Below, piece after piece: positions 1 to 9,231 of a DNA stretch of 64,000 nucleotides. Position 1 is the stretch's first letter. Each line of letters begins with the position of its first letter. The translations under genes and the position numbers were made by a program. Under the pieces are notes generated by a model. The model had not been told where the DNA came from, made no database searches, and saw only the letters and a program-made list of their open reading frames with translations. The stretch comes from Deltaproteobacteria bacterium (lineage in GTDB: Bacteria > Myxococcota > UBA727 > VGSZ01): the NCBI GenBank assembly GCA_016177705.1, contig JACOUT010000008.1:167677-231676 (forward strand). Direction: 5' to 3'.

Positions 1-2484
1 GCGCGCGAGCGAGATGCGGCGGCCGTCGATCTCGTAGTAGCGGCCGTCGTTGCCGACCACCATCTCACGCCGCGCCGGCGTCCGACGCAGCGGCGCCACG
101 CGACGCAAGAGCGCGAAGCGCCGCTCGTCGCCGGGCTCGCCGCGCGCGAGCGCCAACAGCGCGCGCAGCTCGGCGTCGTGCGCTTCGTTGACCGCGTGGC
201 CGAGCGCGGCGCGGTCCGCCTGCTCGGGATCGAGCAGGGCGCGCATGGCCTGGGCGAGTGCTGCGGGGCGCCCGCCGAGCGGCGCCAGCGCGTACGTCGC
301 CGCGGCCAGGTCGCGCCGGAGCTGCGGCGCGCTGCCGTCGGGCTCGCCCTCGAGCAGCGCGCGCTCGATCGCCAACAGGCCCGCGGCCTCACGATCGGGA
401 TGGCGGGCCAGCCCACACGCGACGGCGGCCAACGCGGCACGCGCGCCCGACAGGTCGCCGACGGCGCGGCGCGCCCGCGCGCGCACCAGTTGCGCTTCGA
501 GCGAGGGCGCCACGGCCTCGACGCGCTTGGCGTGCGCGCACGCCAGCTCCGCCAGGTGCAGCGCCGCGCCGGTGTCGTCGCTGTCGAGCGCCAGCTCAGC
601 CGCCACCACGTGCGCGGCCGCCAGCACCGTCGGTACACCGCAGGCCGCCGCGGTCGTCAGCGCCTCGCCGATGAGCGCGTTGGCGTCGTCATCGCGCCCG
701 TCGACGCGCGCCAGGGCCGCCTGCTCGGTTTGGTGGCGCGCGCGCAGCTCGACGCCGTGCGGGCGCCCCGGTGCACCTGCCTCGAGCAGCCGGCGCGCGG
801 CCAGCTCGAGCGCGCCCAGGCGCCGATAGGCGCGCGCCAAATCGAGCAGCGTCGTTGTGCGCAGCGCGCGGTCGCGCGTGTGCGCGGCCAAGGTGGCGGC
901 GAGCATGAGGTCGTCGAGCCCGCGCGTGTCGCCGGTGGTGAGCAGCGCTTCGCCACGACGGTTGTGCGCGAGCGCGAGCGCCGCGCCGCCACCGGGGGCT
1001 GCACCGATTGCCTGATCGAGGTCGCGCAGACCGCCATCGCGCTCGCCGAGCAAGAAGCGCGTCCACCCTTGCCGCGCGCGCGCGGCGGCCGCGCGTTCGG
1101 GGTCGCCGAGGCGCGAGGCCAACTGCAGCGCGGCCTGGTGGCTGCGCAGCGCAGCGCTGGTGGCGCCCGCGGCTTCGGCCAGCGCCGCCCGTCGTTCGAC
1201 GATGGACAGCGCCGCGTCGTCGAGGCCGGCGCGCTCCGCCGCTGCCAGCCCCAGGCCGAGCGCGGCGTCGTGGGCGTCTTGCGAGCCGCGGCGGACGGCG
1301 GCGGCGGTCGCCGCCAGCGCCAGCGTCGCCACCGTCGCGTCGTCGGCGGCGCGGGCGAGCGCCAGGTCGATGTTGGGGCCGTCGTCGAGCAACGCCTGCA
1401 GCGCCGCGCCGTCGTCGGCGCGCGCGCGCGTCTCGAGCGTCGCCACCACGCGCGCCACCACCTCGGCGTGGCGGGCACCGGCGTCACCGCCCACCGGCGC
1501 GCGCTCGGCGAGGAAGTCGCGCACGCTCGAGTAGACACCGACGCGCAGCTCGCCGTGCCGGCCGTGACGGGCCCAGGCGAGCGAGCGGCGGCGCAGCGAC
1601 TGCACCAGCGCAGGCGCGTCGTCGCCGCCCACCACCTGCTCGGCGACGTCGCACGGCGCGGCATCGGCGCAGGCCGCCAGGCGCTCGAGCGCCGCTCGTT
1701 CGCCATCGCCGAGCGCGCGCCAGGCCCAGCCGACCGTCGCCGCCATCAGCGCTGGCGTCGCGGCCGGCGCCGCGCCTAGCGTGTCCGCGAGCGCCGCGGC
1801 GACGCTGGCGACGCCGTCGTCCGCGGCGCGCGCCGCCACCAGCTCGACGCCGAGCGGCAGCCCGCCCACCGACGCGACGATCCGATCAGCCGCGGCCTGC
1901 TCCGACGGGGGCAGGGGCTCGCCCGAGAGCGCGCGCAGCCGGTCCTCGAACAGCGCCAGGCCGGACGCGCGCGACAGCGGCTCGAGCTCGAGCGCGCGCT
2001 CGCCGGGCAGCGCCAGCGGCGTGCGCGACGTGCACAGCACGCGCAAGGAGGGCGCGCGCTCGAGCCAGGTGGCGATGACGTCGGCGTGCGGCAGCAGGTG
2101 CTCGAGGCCGTCGAGCGCCAGCAGCATCTCGCCCGAGAGCGCGAGCGCGCGGCCGACGTGCTCGACGGCCGCCGCGTCCGGCACGGTGGCGAGCGAGATG
2201 CCGAGCGCCTGAGCGACGGCCGCCACCAACGCAGCGCGGTCGCGCGCGGGCACCAGGTCGGTCACCTCCACCACGGTGACGCGGCCGCGCGCCGTGGTTT
2301 CGGCGCATGCCCGGCGCAACAGCCGCGTCTTGCCGACGCCGGCCGTGCCCCACAGGGTCGTCAGCCGCTCGCGCTCGACTGCCAGCAGCAGGTCGGTGAG
2401 CGCGCGGTCGCGGCCAACGAAGCTGGTGCTCTCGAGCTGGCAGGTCGCGGCGTTTCCGATGGAGACGGCGGTTCCGTGCGGCAT
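1..2484 (-). CDS. STAND-type ATPase regulator with TPR-like region and start of a C-terminal winged helix (3' end outside window)
   Basis: The frame is open from ATG 2484 to base 1 (828 codons) and runs off the edge. The Walker A motif GTAGVGKT is at residues 46-53, followed by a Walker-B-like stretch (LLALDGLEHLL), a CTSR sensor and GLPLGVELVAAR, the GLPL motif of STAND/LuxR-MalT-type ATPases. The middle is Ala-rich, helical and TPR-like. The last visible residues (VGNDGRYYEIDGRRISLARA) resemble the first strands of an OmpR-type winged helix seen at the C-terminus of myxobacterial relatives, so it is probably a signal-responsive transcription factor. A GTG two codons upstream is an alternative start; a stop lies 36 bases before the ATG. 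It is the last gene of a five-gene minus-strand run. Confidence 0.75.
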   Translation of the reverse strand, partial: MPHGTAVSIGNAATCQLESTSFVGRDRALTDLLLAVERERLTTLWGTAGVGKTRLLRRACAETTARGRVTVVEVTDLVPARDRAALVAAVAQALGISLATVPDAAAVEHVGRALALSGEMLLALDGLEHLLPHADVIATWLERAPSLRVLCTSRTPLALPGERALELEPLSRASGLALFEDRLRALSGEPLPPSEQAAADRIVASVGGLPLGVELVAARAADDGVASVAAALADTLGAAPAATPALMAATVGWAWRALGDGERAALERLAACADAAPCDVAEQVVGGDDAPALVQSLRRRSLAWARHGRHGELRVGVYSSVRDFLAERAPVGGDAGARHAEVVARVVATLETRARADDGAALQALLDDGPNIDLALARAADDATVATLALAATAAAVRRGSQDAHDAALGLGLAAAERAGLDDAALSIVERRAALAEAAGATSAALRSHQAALQLASRLGDPERAAAARARQGWTRFLLGERDGGLRDLDQAIGAAPGGGAALALAHNRRGEALLTTGDTRGLDDLMLAATLAAHTRDRALRTTTLLDLARAYRRLGALELAARRLLEAGAPGRPHGVELRARHQTEQAALARVDGRDDDANALIGEALTTAAACGVPTVLAAAHVVAAELALDSDDTGAALHLAELACAHAKRVEAVAPSLEAQLVRARARRAVGDLSGARAALAAVACGLARHPDREAAGLLAIERALLEGEPDGSAPQLRRDLAAATYALAPLGGRPAALAQAMRALLDPEQADRAALGHAVNEAHDAELRALLALARGEPGDERRFALLRRVAPLRRTPARREMVVGNDGRYYEIDGRRISLAR

Positions 2485-2531
2485 ACGCACGGTGACGCAA
2501 AGACCGTGCCGCGCTGATCGTTAACGCCCTG

Positions 2532-3482
2532 TCAGGGGCGCAGCTCATTGGAATTACTGGCGATTGTGAGCAGGTCCCCGACGCACGGCGCGTCTCCCTG
2601 GTCCCCGATCTCGCCGTCGACGGTGACAAAGGCGTAGCGGAGGCGGCCGGGATCGAGCGTCAGCACCAGCACACCGGCGCGCCCCGCGATCCGGGCCTCG
2701 GAGCCAGCGATCGGGTCCCGCAGCTCGTACGGCATGCGGCCGCCGGTGCCCGCGATGAAGGTGCGCAGCCCGCGCGTCGACGGCGCCCCCGAGGTGTCGA
2801 GCGGCGCGATGCGCTCGTAGTGGTGATCGTGGCCGTTGATGACGACGTCGGCGCCGCCGACGACCATGGTCTCCCACAGGGGCTGGTGCGCGGGGCTGGC
2901 GCCGTGGTGGCCGGAGGAGAAGCGCGGGTGGTGCGCGATGACCAGCGTGCAGCGTTGTTGGTTGCGCGACAGCTCGTCGGCGAGCCAGACGAGCTGCGCC
3001 GAGCCGGCCTCACACGCGCCCTCGGCGCCGCAGTCGCTGTCGACCGCGAGCACGCGCCAGCTTCCGACGTCCTCGCCGCGATAGAGCGGCTCGCCTGCGC
3101 CGACGCCGAAGGTCTGCCGGAAGCCGGCCGCGTCCTTGGTCAGCCAGTCGTGGTTGCCGGCCGCGGCGATGGTGCGATCGCGAAACGCGCCCCAGGAAGG
3201 CAGGTAGCAGCGCTGGTACTCGTCGAGCGAGCCCGTGGGGTAGGCGTTGTCGCCCGCAACGAACACGCGCGCATGCGGGCGCTCGGCGAGCAGCGCGCGC
3301 ACCAGGCCGGCGGTGCGCTCGTCGTCGCTGCTGCCACAATCGGCCACGTCGCCGGCGCCCACCAGCACCGCCGCGTCGACCGGCGGCAGCGCGGCCGCCG
3401 GGATGGCGGCCGGCGGCGCCGCGGCACGACACGCCAACATCGCCGCCAGCGACGCCGACGCGGCGACGTGGCGGAACGTCAT
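2532..3482 (-). CDS. Metallophosphoesterase lipoprotein (purple acid phosphatase-like)
   Basis: 316 residues. A short signal sequence ends in a possible lipobox (AAMLAC, Cys18). All calcineurin-like metallophosphoesterase blocks are present in order: GD (44-45), GDN (77-79), GNHD (109-112), HH (184-185) and GHDHH (217-221). These bind the two catalytic metals. The HYER following GHDHH is typical of secreted purple-acid-phosphatase-like enzymes, so a periplasmic or surface phosphomonoesterase or diesterase is likely; the substrate cannot be read from the sequence. The start ATG overlaps the stop of the upstream Lon-like protease gene by four bases, suggesting translational coupling. Confidence 0.85.
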   Translation of the reverse strand: MTFRHVAASASLAAMLACRAAAPPAAIPAAALPPVDAAVLVGAGDVADCGSSDDERTAGLVRALLAERPHARVFVAGDNAYPTGSLDEYQRCYLPSWGAFRDRTIAAAGNHDWLTKDAAGFRQTFGVGAGEPLYRGEDVGSWRVLAVDSDCGAEGACEAGSAQLVWLADELSRNQQRCTLVIAHHPRFSSGHHGASPAHQPLWETMVVGGADVVINGHDHHYERIAPLDTSGAPSTRGLRTFIAGTGGRMPYELRDPIAGSEARIAGRAGVLVLTLDPGRLRYAFVTVDGEIGDQGDAPCVGDLLTIASNSNELRP

Positions 3483-6013
3483 CGCGGCGAACGCCGGTGG
3501 TGCCGCGCCGCCTTCGCGAGCGCGCGCGGCGCACGAGCCGCGACGCGCGGCGCCTGATTCGCCAGGCTCTGCACCGCAGCGAGCTCACGCAGCGTCGACA
3601 GGATGGCGGGCTGCAGCGGCGCCTTGCCGGTGGACCAGCCGCGCCCCGACAGCACGAGGATGGCGTCTTCCAGCGTCTCCACCGTGATGATGCGGAAGCG
3701 CCCCTCGCGGCACGCGGTCACCACGTCCTCGTCGAGCATGAGGTCGCCCGCGTTGGCCGCCGGGATGATCACCTGGTGGCTGCCTTTGGGGTCGCGGATC
3801 TGACACACCCGATAGAAGCCTTCGATCTTCTCGTTGACGCCACCCACCGCCTGCACGCCGCCGCGCTGATCGATGGATCCGGTGACCGCGGTGTCCTGGC
3901 GGAGCGGCGCCTGTGCCAGCGACGAGAACATGGCGCACGCCTCGGCGAGCGAGGCGGAGTCGCCGTCCACCTCGCTGTAGCTCTGCTCCATGCACAGCGT
4001 TGTCTGCAGGCACATGGGCGTGTCGCGCCCGAAGCGGTCGAGCAGGATGCCCTTCAGGATCAGCGTGCCCTTGGTGTGGATGGGCCCGCCGAGTTCGGTC
4101 TCGCGCTCGATGTCGACGATCTCGCCCTTGCCGGCGCCGCTGCGACAGGTGATGCGCACCGGCATGCCGAAGGCGTAGCTGCCGAGGTCGATGACGGTGA
4201 GGCCGTTCACCTGGCCCACCACCTCGCCGCGCGTCTCCACCTGGATGCGCCGCTTGGTGATGTCCTCGCGCATGTGCAGCTCGATGAAGCCCTCGCGCTC
4301 GGCGCGCGCCGCCAGCGCCGCGCGCACGTGGCCACGGTCGATCGACTTGGCGCCGGCCTTGGCGGCCCAGAAGCTCGCCTCGCGCACCAGGTCGGCGATC
4401 TCGCCGAAGCGCGTGGTCAGCTTGCTCTGGTCGTCGCAGACGCGCGCCGCGTGCTCGAGCACGCGCCCGGCGCCGTCGAGCGTCAGCGGCAGCAGCTTCT
4501 CCTCCGCTGCCAGCCCCGACAGGAAGCGCATGTAGTTCTTGATGCGCTCCGCGCTGTGCTCCATCTCGATGTCGAAGTCGACCTTGACCTTGAACAACTT
4601 GCCGAAGTCGGGGTCGCCGCGCGACAGCGAGTAGTAGAGCTCGGGCGTGCCGATGAGCACGATCTTGACGCTCAAACGCACCGGCTCGGGGCGGAGCGCC
4701 GCGATCGACACCATGCGGCCCGGCTCGCCGGGATCGTCGAGCTCGATCTGGCGGTTCTTGAGCGCGCGCTTCAAGCCCTCCCACGCCGCGGGATCACGCA
4801 GCAGGTCTTGTGCGTGCAGCAGCAGGTAGCCGCCGTTGGCGCGATAGAGCGCGCCCGCCTTGATGCGCAGGAAGTCGGTCGACGTCGCCTCGCCCGCGCG
4901 CATGCGGTGCTCGATGCGGCCAATCAGGTTGGCGGCGGTCGGGTGGGTCTCGACGACGACGGGCGCACCGCCCTTGCTCTTGGCCGCCGCGCGCCCCGGT
5001 GGCGCGTTCGACACCAGCACGTTGACGCGGTAGCGCAGCAAGGCGGGCTCGTCGCGGTCGCCGTCCTCCTCCTCCTCGGAAAGACGCCGCGCGGGCGCGT
5101 GGTGCGCCTCGGCCTCGGCCGGCTCACCGCCGTCGTTGATGGCATGGCTTTCGGGTACCAGGCGGCGCAGGCGATCGAGCACGTCCTTCTGCACGTCGTC
5201 GAGGTGTGCCACCACGCGCGGCTGCCCTGCCAGGTCGGCCTTGAGCTCGTCGATCATCGGCCGCACCACCGAGGTGGCGATCTCGCGCGCCAGCTTCTCG
5301 ATCTGCTCGTCGGTCTCCTTCTCGAGCGCGCGGATGCGGCGCAGCGCGTCTTCCAGGCCGCTCTGCAGCTCCTCGGCCTTGTGCTCGAGGTCGAGCTTCT
5401 GCTGGTCGGTGAGCGCCTCGTACTGCTCCTCGGAGAGCGGGTTTCCCTCCTCGTCAGCCACCGCCAAGGTCAGCGCCGTGCCGGTGCGTGACAGTAAGAA
5501 GCCGCGCGCGCGCGCCTCCTTGTCGATGCCCTCGAGCGTGTGATCGGTCTTCTCCTGATGGTGCGCGTCGATGACGCTGCGCCGCTCGATGTAGCCCTCG
5601 CTCTCGAACGCCTTCTCGAGCTCCTGCAGCATCTTCTCGACGAAGCCGTCGTAGCGCTTCTTGACCTTGGCCCCCATGCCGGGCGGCAGGTTGACCGCGA
5701 GCGGTCGATCGCGATCGGTGAAGTTGTAGAGCAGGATGACGTCGGGTGGTGTCGGCTCCTCGCGCGCGCGCGCTTCGAGCAGCTCCTTGACCGTCGAGGT
5801 GCGCCCGGTGCCGGAGGCGCCCACCACGAAGATGTTGAAGCCTCGTTCCCGGATGCCGAGGCCGAGCTCGAGCGCGGACAGCGCCCGCTCCTGCCCGAGC
5901 GCGCCGGGTCGACCATGGCGATCCTTCTCCGCTGGCTTGAGGTCGCGCTCGGAGAAGTCCGCCAGCGGGAAGCTCCAGCGCAGGTCGTTGGCGGTGAGGA
6001 TGCGGTCGACCAT
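3479..6013 (-). CDS. LonB-like ATP-dependent protease (S16 family, AAA_32 type)
   Basis: 844 residues. It starts with the family pattern of a short N-terminal segment and a P-loop, GASGTGRT, in which the usual Lys is Arg; as I recall this is normal for the N-terminal loop of this Lon-like group. A central coiled, charged insertion (about 180-330) precedes the second AAA part (about 350-600). The C-terminal S16 domain has the Ser-Lys dyad: Ser in DGDSAS (about residue 686) and Lys in NEKIEG (about 729). The domain order differs from housekeeping Lon, which begins with a LAN domain. It probably degrades damaged cytoplasmic proteins. It lies 18 bases after the small upstream gene and overlaps the phosphoesterase start by four bases. 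Confidence 0.92.
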   Translation of the reverse strand: MVDRILTANDLRWSFPLADFSERDLKPAEKDRHGRPGALGQERALSALELGLGIRERGFNIFVVGASGTGRTSTVKELLEARAREEPTPPDVILLYNFTDRDRPLAVNLPPGMGAKVKKRYDGFVEKMLQELEKAFESEGYIERRSVIDAHHQEKTDHTLEGIDKEARARGFLLSRTGTALTLAVADEEGNPLSEEQYEALTDQQKLDLEHKAEELQSGLEDALRRIRALEKETDEQIEKLAREIATSVVRPMIDELKADLAGQPRVVAHLDDVQKDVLDRLRRLVPESHAINDGGEPAEAEAHHAPARRLSEEEEDGDRDEPALLRYRVNVLVSNAPPGRAAAKSKGGAPVVVETHPTAANLIGRIEHRMRAGEATSTDFLRIKAGALYRANGGYLLLHAQDLLRDPAAWEGLKRALKNRQIELDDPGEPGRMVSIAALRPEPVRLSVKIVLIGTPELYYSLSRGDPDFGKLFKVKVDFDIEMEHSAERIKNYMRFLSGLAAEEKLLPLTLDGAGRVLEHAARVCDDQSKLTTRFGEIADLVREASFWAAKAGAKSIDRGHVRAALAARAEREGFIELHMREDITKRRIQVETRGEVVGQVNGLTVIDLGSYAFGMPVRITCRSGAGKGEIVDIERETELGGPIHTKGTLILKGILLDRFGRDTPMCLQTTLCMEQSYSEVDGDSASLAEACAMFSSLAQAPLRQDTAVTGSIDQRGGVQAVGGVNEKIEGFYRVCQIRDPKGSHQVIIPAANAGDLMLDEDVVTACREGRFRIITVETLEDAILVLSGRGWSTGKAPLQPAILSTLRELAAVQSLANQAPRVAARAPRALAKAARHHRRSPR

Positions 6014-6031
6014 GGGGCCTCCGGGGGCAGG

Positions 6032-6454
6032 CTAGCGCAGGTGGAAGCGGACCAGGCGAACGCGCTCCGCGTCGGTCCCCGGTGAGACGCTCAAGGTGAC
6101 GCGGCAGCGCAGGTGTACTTCGTCGTTGTCGAGGTAGGGGTAGCGATCGACCACATCGACCTGGATGGCGGGGCCGACCCGGCGCGCCAACAGCAGCGCG
6201 GGCGCACCGTTTGGTGGGGGAGCATCGCCGCGCTCGACGGCCACGGCCGTGAAGCAGGCCTCGGCGAGTGGGAGCGGGCTGTCGGCGTCCGCCAGCAGAT
6301 CGAGGGCGGCAGGCAGCGCCCGCGCGGTCCAGAGCAGGCGCTCCACCGCGGCGTCGTCGAGCGCGCGGCCCTGCGCGGCGAGCGCGCGCTTGGCCTCCGC
6401 GACGTGCCCGGGCTCGACGGTGAGGACGGGGAGCACGGCATCGCTGTCGCTCAC
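6032..6454 (-). CDS. Conserved-looking hypothetical protein, 140 residues
   Basis: Not recognised. A soluble protein without signal peptide or membrane segment. The N-terminal half is helical and Ala/Leu-rich, with a run that would fit a small helical adaptor. The C-terminal half is beta-rich (VGPAIQVDVVDRYPYLDND then HLRCRVTLSV). It lies 12 bases downstream of the reductase gene and 18 bases upstream of the Lon-like protease on the same strand, so it is probably co-transcribed with both. An adaptor or accessory role for the protease is possible, but nothing in the sequence proves it. Confidence 0.6.
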   Translation of the reverse strand: MSDSDAVLPVLTVEPGHVAEAKRALAAQGRALDDAAVERLLWTARALPAALDLLADADSPLPLAEACFTAVAVERGDAPPPNGAPALLLARRVGPAIQVDVVDRYPYLDNDEVHLRCRVTLSVSPGTDAERVRLVRFHLR

Positions 6455-6466
6455 CTCGACACCTCC

Positions 6467-7621
6467 TCAGCCATCGAGCGGATCGGCAGCGTCGGCGCGC
6501 CGCTGCGCTCGATCGCGCTTGAGCGAGTCGGACACGAAGCCCATCAGCTTGTCGACGTAGGTGTCGAAGCGCGGGCACGCGATGCCGGTGCCGTCGAGCA
6601 ACGACAGCGCGTTGGCGCAGTTGAACACCACGAAGCGATCGAGCGCCGACAGCTCGGGCAATGTACGCCGCGAGATTCGATCGATGCCCGGCAGCCGCAG
6701 CAGGCGCGCGGCCAGGGAGGAGCCGAGGTCGCTTTTGGGCACTCGCTTGCCGGCGCGCCGCGCGATCAGCTCGTAGACGTGGCGCGCCGACAGCGGGTTC
6801 GGATCGACGATGTGGCAGGTCTTGCCCGCGGCGCGCGGGTCGAAGGCCAGCCGCAGCACGGCCTTGGTGACGAAGTCGACGGGCACCAGGTTGAGCGGCG
6901 CGGTGCCGGGGCCGGGCAGGGGCAGCGGCACGGAGATGGGGCTCGTCACCACCAGGATGGCCATCTGGTAGACGCCGTCGAAGCGATCGATCTCGCCGGT
7001 CTCCGAGCTGCCCACCACGATTGAGGGACGCACGACCGTGATCGGGAGGTCCTTCATCGCAGCGCGCGCCAGCTTCTCCCCTTTGTACTTGGTCTCCTCG
7101 TAGTGCGTGTGGAAGCGCTGGCCCTCGTCCAGCTCGTCCTCGGTGATGACACCTTCGCGGTCGCCGCTCACCAGACACGACGAGAAGTGCACGAAGCGCC
7201 GCAGCCCTTTCATCTCGCGCGCCAGCGCCAGCGTGTTGCGCACACCGCCGACGTTGACCGCCTCGAGCAGCTCGCGTGGCGCGTCGAGCCGCTGCACGCC
7301 AGCCAGGTGAAAGACGTGCGTGACGTCCGCCAGCGCGTCGATCTCGAGGCCGGCCAGGCCACAGTCCATGCGCGTGACGTCGCCGGTGGTGATGCGCACC
7401 CGGCGCTGCTTGTCTGCGGGCAACAGCGCGCGGTCGGCCTCGGCGCGCGCGCGGTCCTCAGCCAACACGGACACGCGCGCGCGCGGCGCTTGCGTCAACA
7501 GGCGGCGCACCAGGCGGCGCGCGATGAAGCCCGGATAGCCCGTGACCAGCACGTGACCGGGCCGGTCCCCCGTCCCGCCGCGCGACCGCTTGCCGTTGTC
7601 CTCGCCCTGGCCCTCGCCCAT
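6467..7621 (-). CDS. NAD(P)-dependent epimerase/thioester-reductase-like SDR protein
   Basis: 384 residues. The Rossmann start VLVTGYPGFIARRLVRRLL (TGxxGF at 27-32) follows a hydrophilic, probably disordered 22-residue leader. Further family marks are VFHLAGV, NVGGVRNTL, the catalytic Ser pair in FVHFSSCLVSG, and a Tyr-x3-Lys (YEETK). The overall pattern matches the extended SDR / male-sterility (fatty acyl reductase, carboxylic-acid-reductase R domain) group, so an oxidoreductase acting on a lipid or sugar-nucleotide substrate is likely. It is the first gene of the minus-strand run. A translation start nearer to VLVTG cannot be excluded. Confidence 0.8.
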   Translation of the reverse strand: MGEGQGEDNGKRSRGGTGDRPGHVLVTGYPGFIARRLVRRLLTQAPRARVSVLAEDRARAEADRALLPADKQRRVRITTGDVTRMDCGLAGLEIDALADVTHVFHLAGVQRLDAPRELLEAVNVGGVRNTLALAREMKGLRRFVHFSSCLVSGDREGVITEDELDEGQRFHTHYEETKYKGEKLARAAMKDLPITVVRPSIVVGSSETGEIDRFDGVYQMAILVVTSPISVPLPLPGPGTAPLNLVPVDFVTKAVLRLAFDPRAAGKTCHIVDPNPLSARHVYELIARRAGKRVPKSDLGSSLAARLLRLPGIDRISRRTLPELSALDRFVVFNCANALSLLDGTGIACPRFDTYVDKLMGFVSDSLKRDRAQRRADAADPLDG

Positions 7622-7749
7622 GCCTGCTGTTACTCCATTCCCGGCCCGGCGGTCATGACGCGCGGCCCCGCTGTCAGGCGCGCCGCGGTTGTCTGTCGGG
7701 CGCAGGTGTGTCAGAGCGGGCCCGGATCAGAACTCTCGAGGAGACCAGG

Positions 7750-8487
7750 ATGCGCCTTTTGGTTCTCACCGCCGTCGCCTTGCTCGCTGCCGCCTCCGCC
7801 GCCGCCGAGGACAAGCCGGCAACCCCGCCACCGGCCGCGCCTGCAGCGCCGGCCGCTCCCGCGGCGCCCGCCGCCGCGCCCGCCGCGCCGGCCCCCGAAG
7901 CCGCGACACCGCCGGCCACGCCGCCGCCGCCCGCGCAGGGCATGTTGTCGGTCTCCTCCGAGCCGACCGGCGCCAAGCTCTTCCTCGACGGCGCCGACAC
8001 CGGGCTCGCCACGCCCGTGGTCGACTTCCCGGTCGCGCCGGGCGCCCACACCGTCAAGCTGGTCGGCGCCGACGGCCGCGAGATCGCCACCGAGTTCACG
8101 CTCGAGGCCGGCGGCTCGCTCAACTTGAACCTCACGCTGCCCGAGGCGGCCGCGCCTCCGCCGCCCAAGCCCGAGGAGCCGAAGCCGGTGGTGACGCCGC
8201 CGACGCCGCCGGCCCCCGAGACGCCGGAGCCGCCGGCGCCGTCGATCGCGCCTGAGCAGTGGACCTGGATGACGGTCGCTGGCTGGACCGGCCTCGGCCT
8301 CGGCACCATCGGCCTGCTCTCTGGCGCGGTGGTGTTGACCACCCCCACCGACATGGACGCCAACACGCTCGGCTTCGGGCTGTTCGGCACCGGCGTCGGC
8401 CTGGTCATCGGCGGCGGCGTGCTCTTGTACCTCGACACGGAGTTGGCCGACGCGCAAGCGGCCCCCGCGGCGGCGCCCGCGCGCTGA
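7750..8487 (+). CDS. PEGA-domain protein with signal peptide and two membrane segments
   Basis: 245 residues from ATG 7750. This start is preferred over the in-frame GTG at 7708 because it directly begins a typical signal peptide (MRLLVLTAVALLAAASAAAE) and follows a GAGGAGACC ribosome site. A Pro/Ala-rich spacer (about 22-58) leads to a PEGA-type domain: VSSEPTGAKLFLDGADTG, then PGAHTVKLVG. A second proline spacer follows, then two hydrophobic glycine-rich segments near the end (about 175-235). PEGA domains are common in surface and envelope proteins of Myxococcota, and the fold suggests binding to the envelope. Its function is not known. Confidence 0.8.
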   Translation: MRLLVLTAVALLAAASAAAEDKPATPPPAAPAAPAAPAAPAAAPAAPAPEAATPPATPPPPAQGMLSVSSEPTGAKLFLDGADTGLATPVVDFPVAPGAHTVKLVGADGREIATEFTLEAGGSLNLNLTLPEAAAPPPPKPEEPKPVVTPPTPPAPETPEPPAPSIAPEQWTWMTVAGWTGLGLGTIGLLSGAVVLTTPTDMDANTLGFGLFGTGVGLVIGGGVLLYLDTELADAQAAPAAAPAR

Positions 8488-8514
8488 TCGCTCCCTCCGC
8501 TGGCTGGCCGTCGT

Positions 8515-8539
8515 GCGCCCGGGCCTCGTGCCCGGGCGC
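8515..8539. terminator. Hairpin between convergent genes
   Basis: A perfect 10-bp stem (GCGCCCGGGC / GCCCGGGCGC) with the five-base loop CTCGT lies between the PEGA gene (plus) and coaE (minus). There is no strong T tract, so it may be a weak or Rho-assisted bidirectional terminator. Confidence 0.55.
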
Positions 8540-8557
8540 TTCGTTCGTGGCGCGAGA

Positions 8558-9175
8558 TCAGGGTGGCGCGAACGCGACGTCGTCGCCGGTGACGCTCCGC
8601 CACGCGACCCGCAGCCGTGCCGCCAGCTCCGGCAGCGACCCGTCGTTCTCGATCACGGCAGTGGCGCGCCGCCGCTTCTCCGCGAGCGGCAACTGCGCGG
8701 CCAGGCGCGCGCGCGCCGCGTCGTCATCGAGGCGGTCGCGCGTGGCCATGCGCGCGAGCTGCGTTGCTTCTGGCGCCGCGACCAGCAGGGTCGCGTCCAT
8801 CGCCTGCTCGAGGTCGTTCTCGAAGAGCAGCGGCACCTCGTAGACCGCCACCGGCGCGCCGCCGCAGCGCAGGGCGTCGAGGCGCTCCGCCGCGAGGCGC
8901 GCCACCTCGGGGTGAACGATGGCGTTCAGCTCGCGTCGCGCGACCGGGTCGGCGAAGACCACGGCGGCGAGCGCACCCCTGTCGAGGGCGCCGTCGGGCG
9001 CGACGACGCCGGCGCCGAAGCGCGCGACCACCGCGCGCAGGCCCTCGCTGCCCTGCGCCACTGCCTCGCGCGCCAGCAGGTCGGCGTCGACGACCGGCAC
9101 GCCCGCCGCCGCCAACATGCGAGCGACTACGCTCTTGCCCGAGGCGATGCCGCCGGTGAGCCCGATCAATTTCAT
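8558..9175 (-). CDS. coaE: Dephospho-CoA kinase
   Basis: 205 residues. ATP-dependent phosphorylation of the 3'-hydroxyl of dephospho-CoA, the last step of coenzyme A synthesis, in the cytoplasm. The start is set at MKLIGLTGG because the Walker A (GGIASGKS) must lie within the first 20 residues as in the family; the frame stays open ten codons further upstream but without reason to use it. VVDADLLAREAV matches the DAD acceptor-binding motif, and VPLLFEN is the conserved PLLFE motif. It is divergent from the cytochrome gene, with only 56 bases between the starts. Confidence 0.95.
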   Translation of the reverse strand: MKLIGLTGGIASGKSVVARMLAAAGVPVVDADLLAREAVAQGSEGLRAVVARFGAGVVAPDGALDRGALAAVVFADPVARRELNAIVHPEVARLAAERLDALRCGGAPVAVYEVPLLFENDLEQAMDATLLVAAPEATQLARMATRDRLDDDAARARLAAQLPLAEKRRRATAVIENDGSLPELAARLRVAWRSVTGDDVAFAPP

Positions 9176-9231
9176 CGACGATCCCACCTCCGTCGTAGCG
9201 CGCACGCGCCCAGGTTTGCTATCCCCAGCGG

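Noticed and set aside
178..2078. Long open frames on the plus strand over the first 2 kb
   Set aside because: They are Arg/Ala-rich shadows of the minus-strand STAND regulator, which has a Walker A and GLPL motif; high GC makes such frames common.
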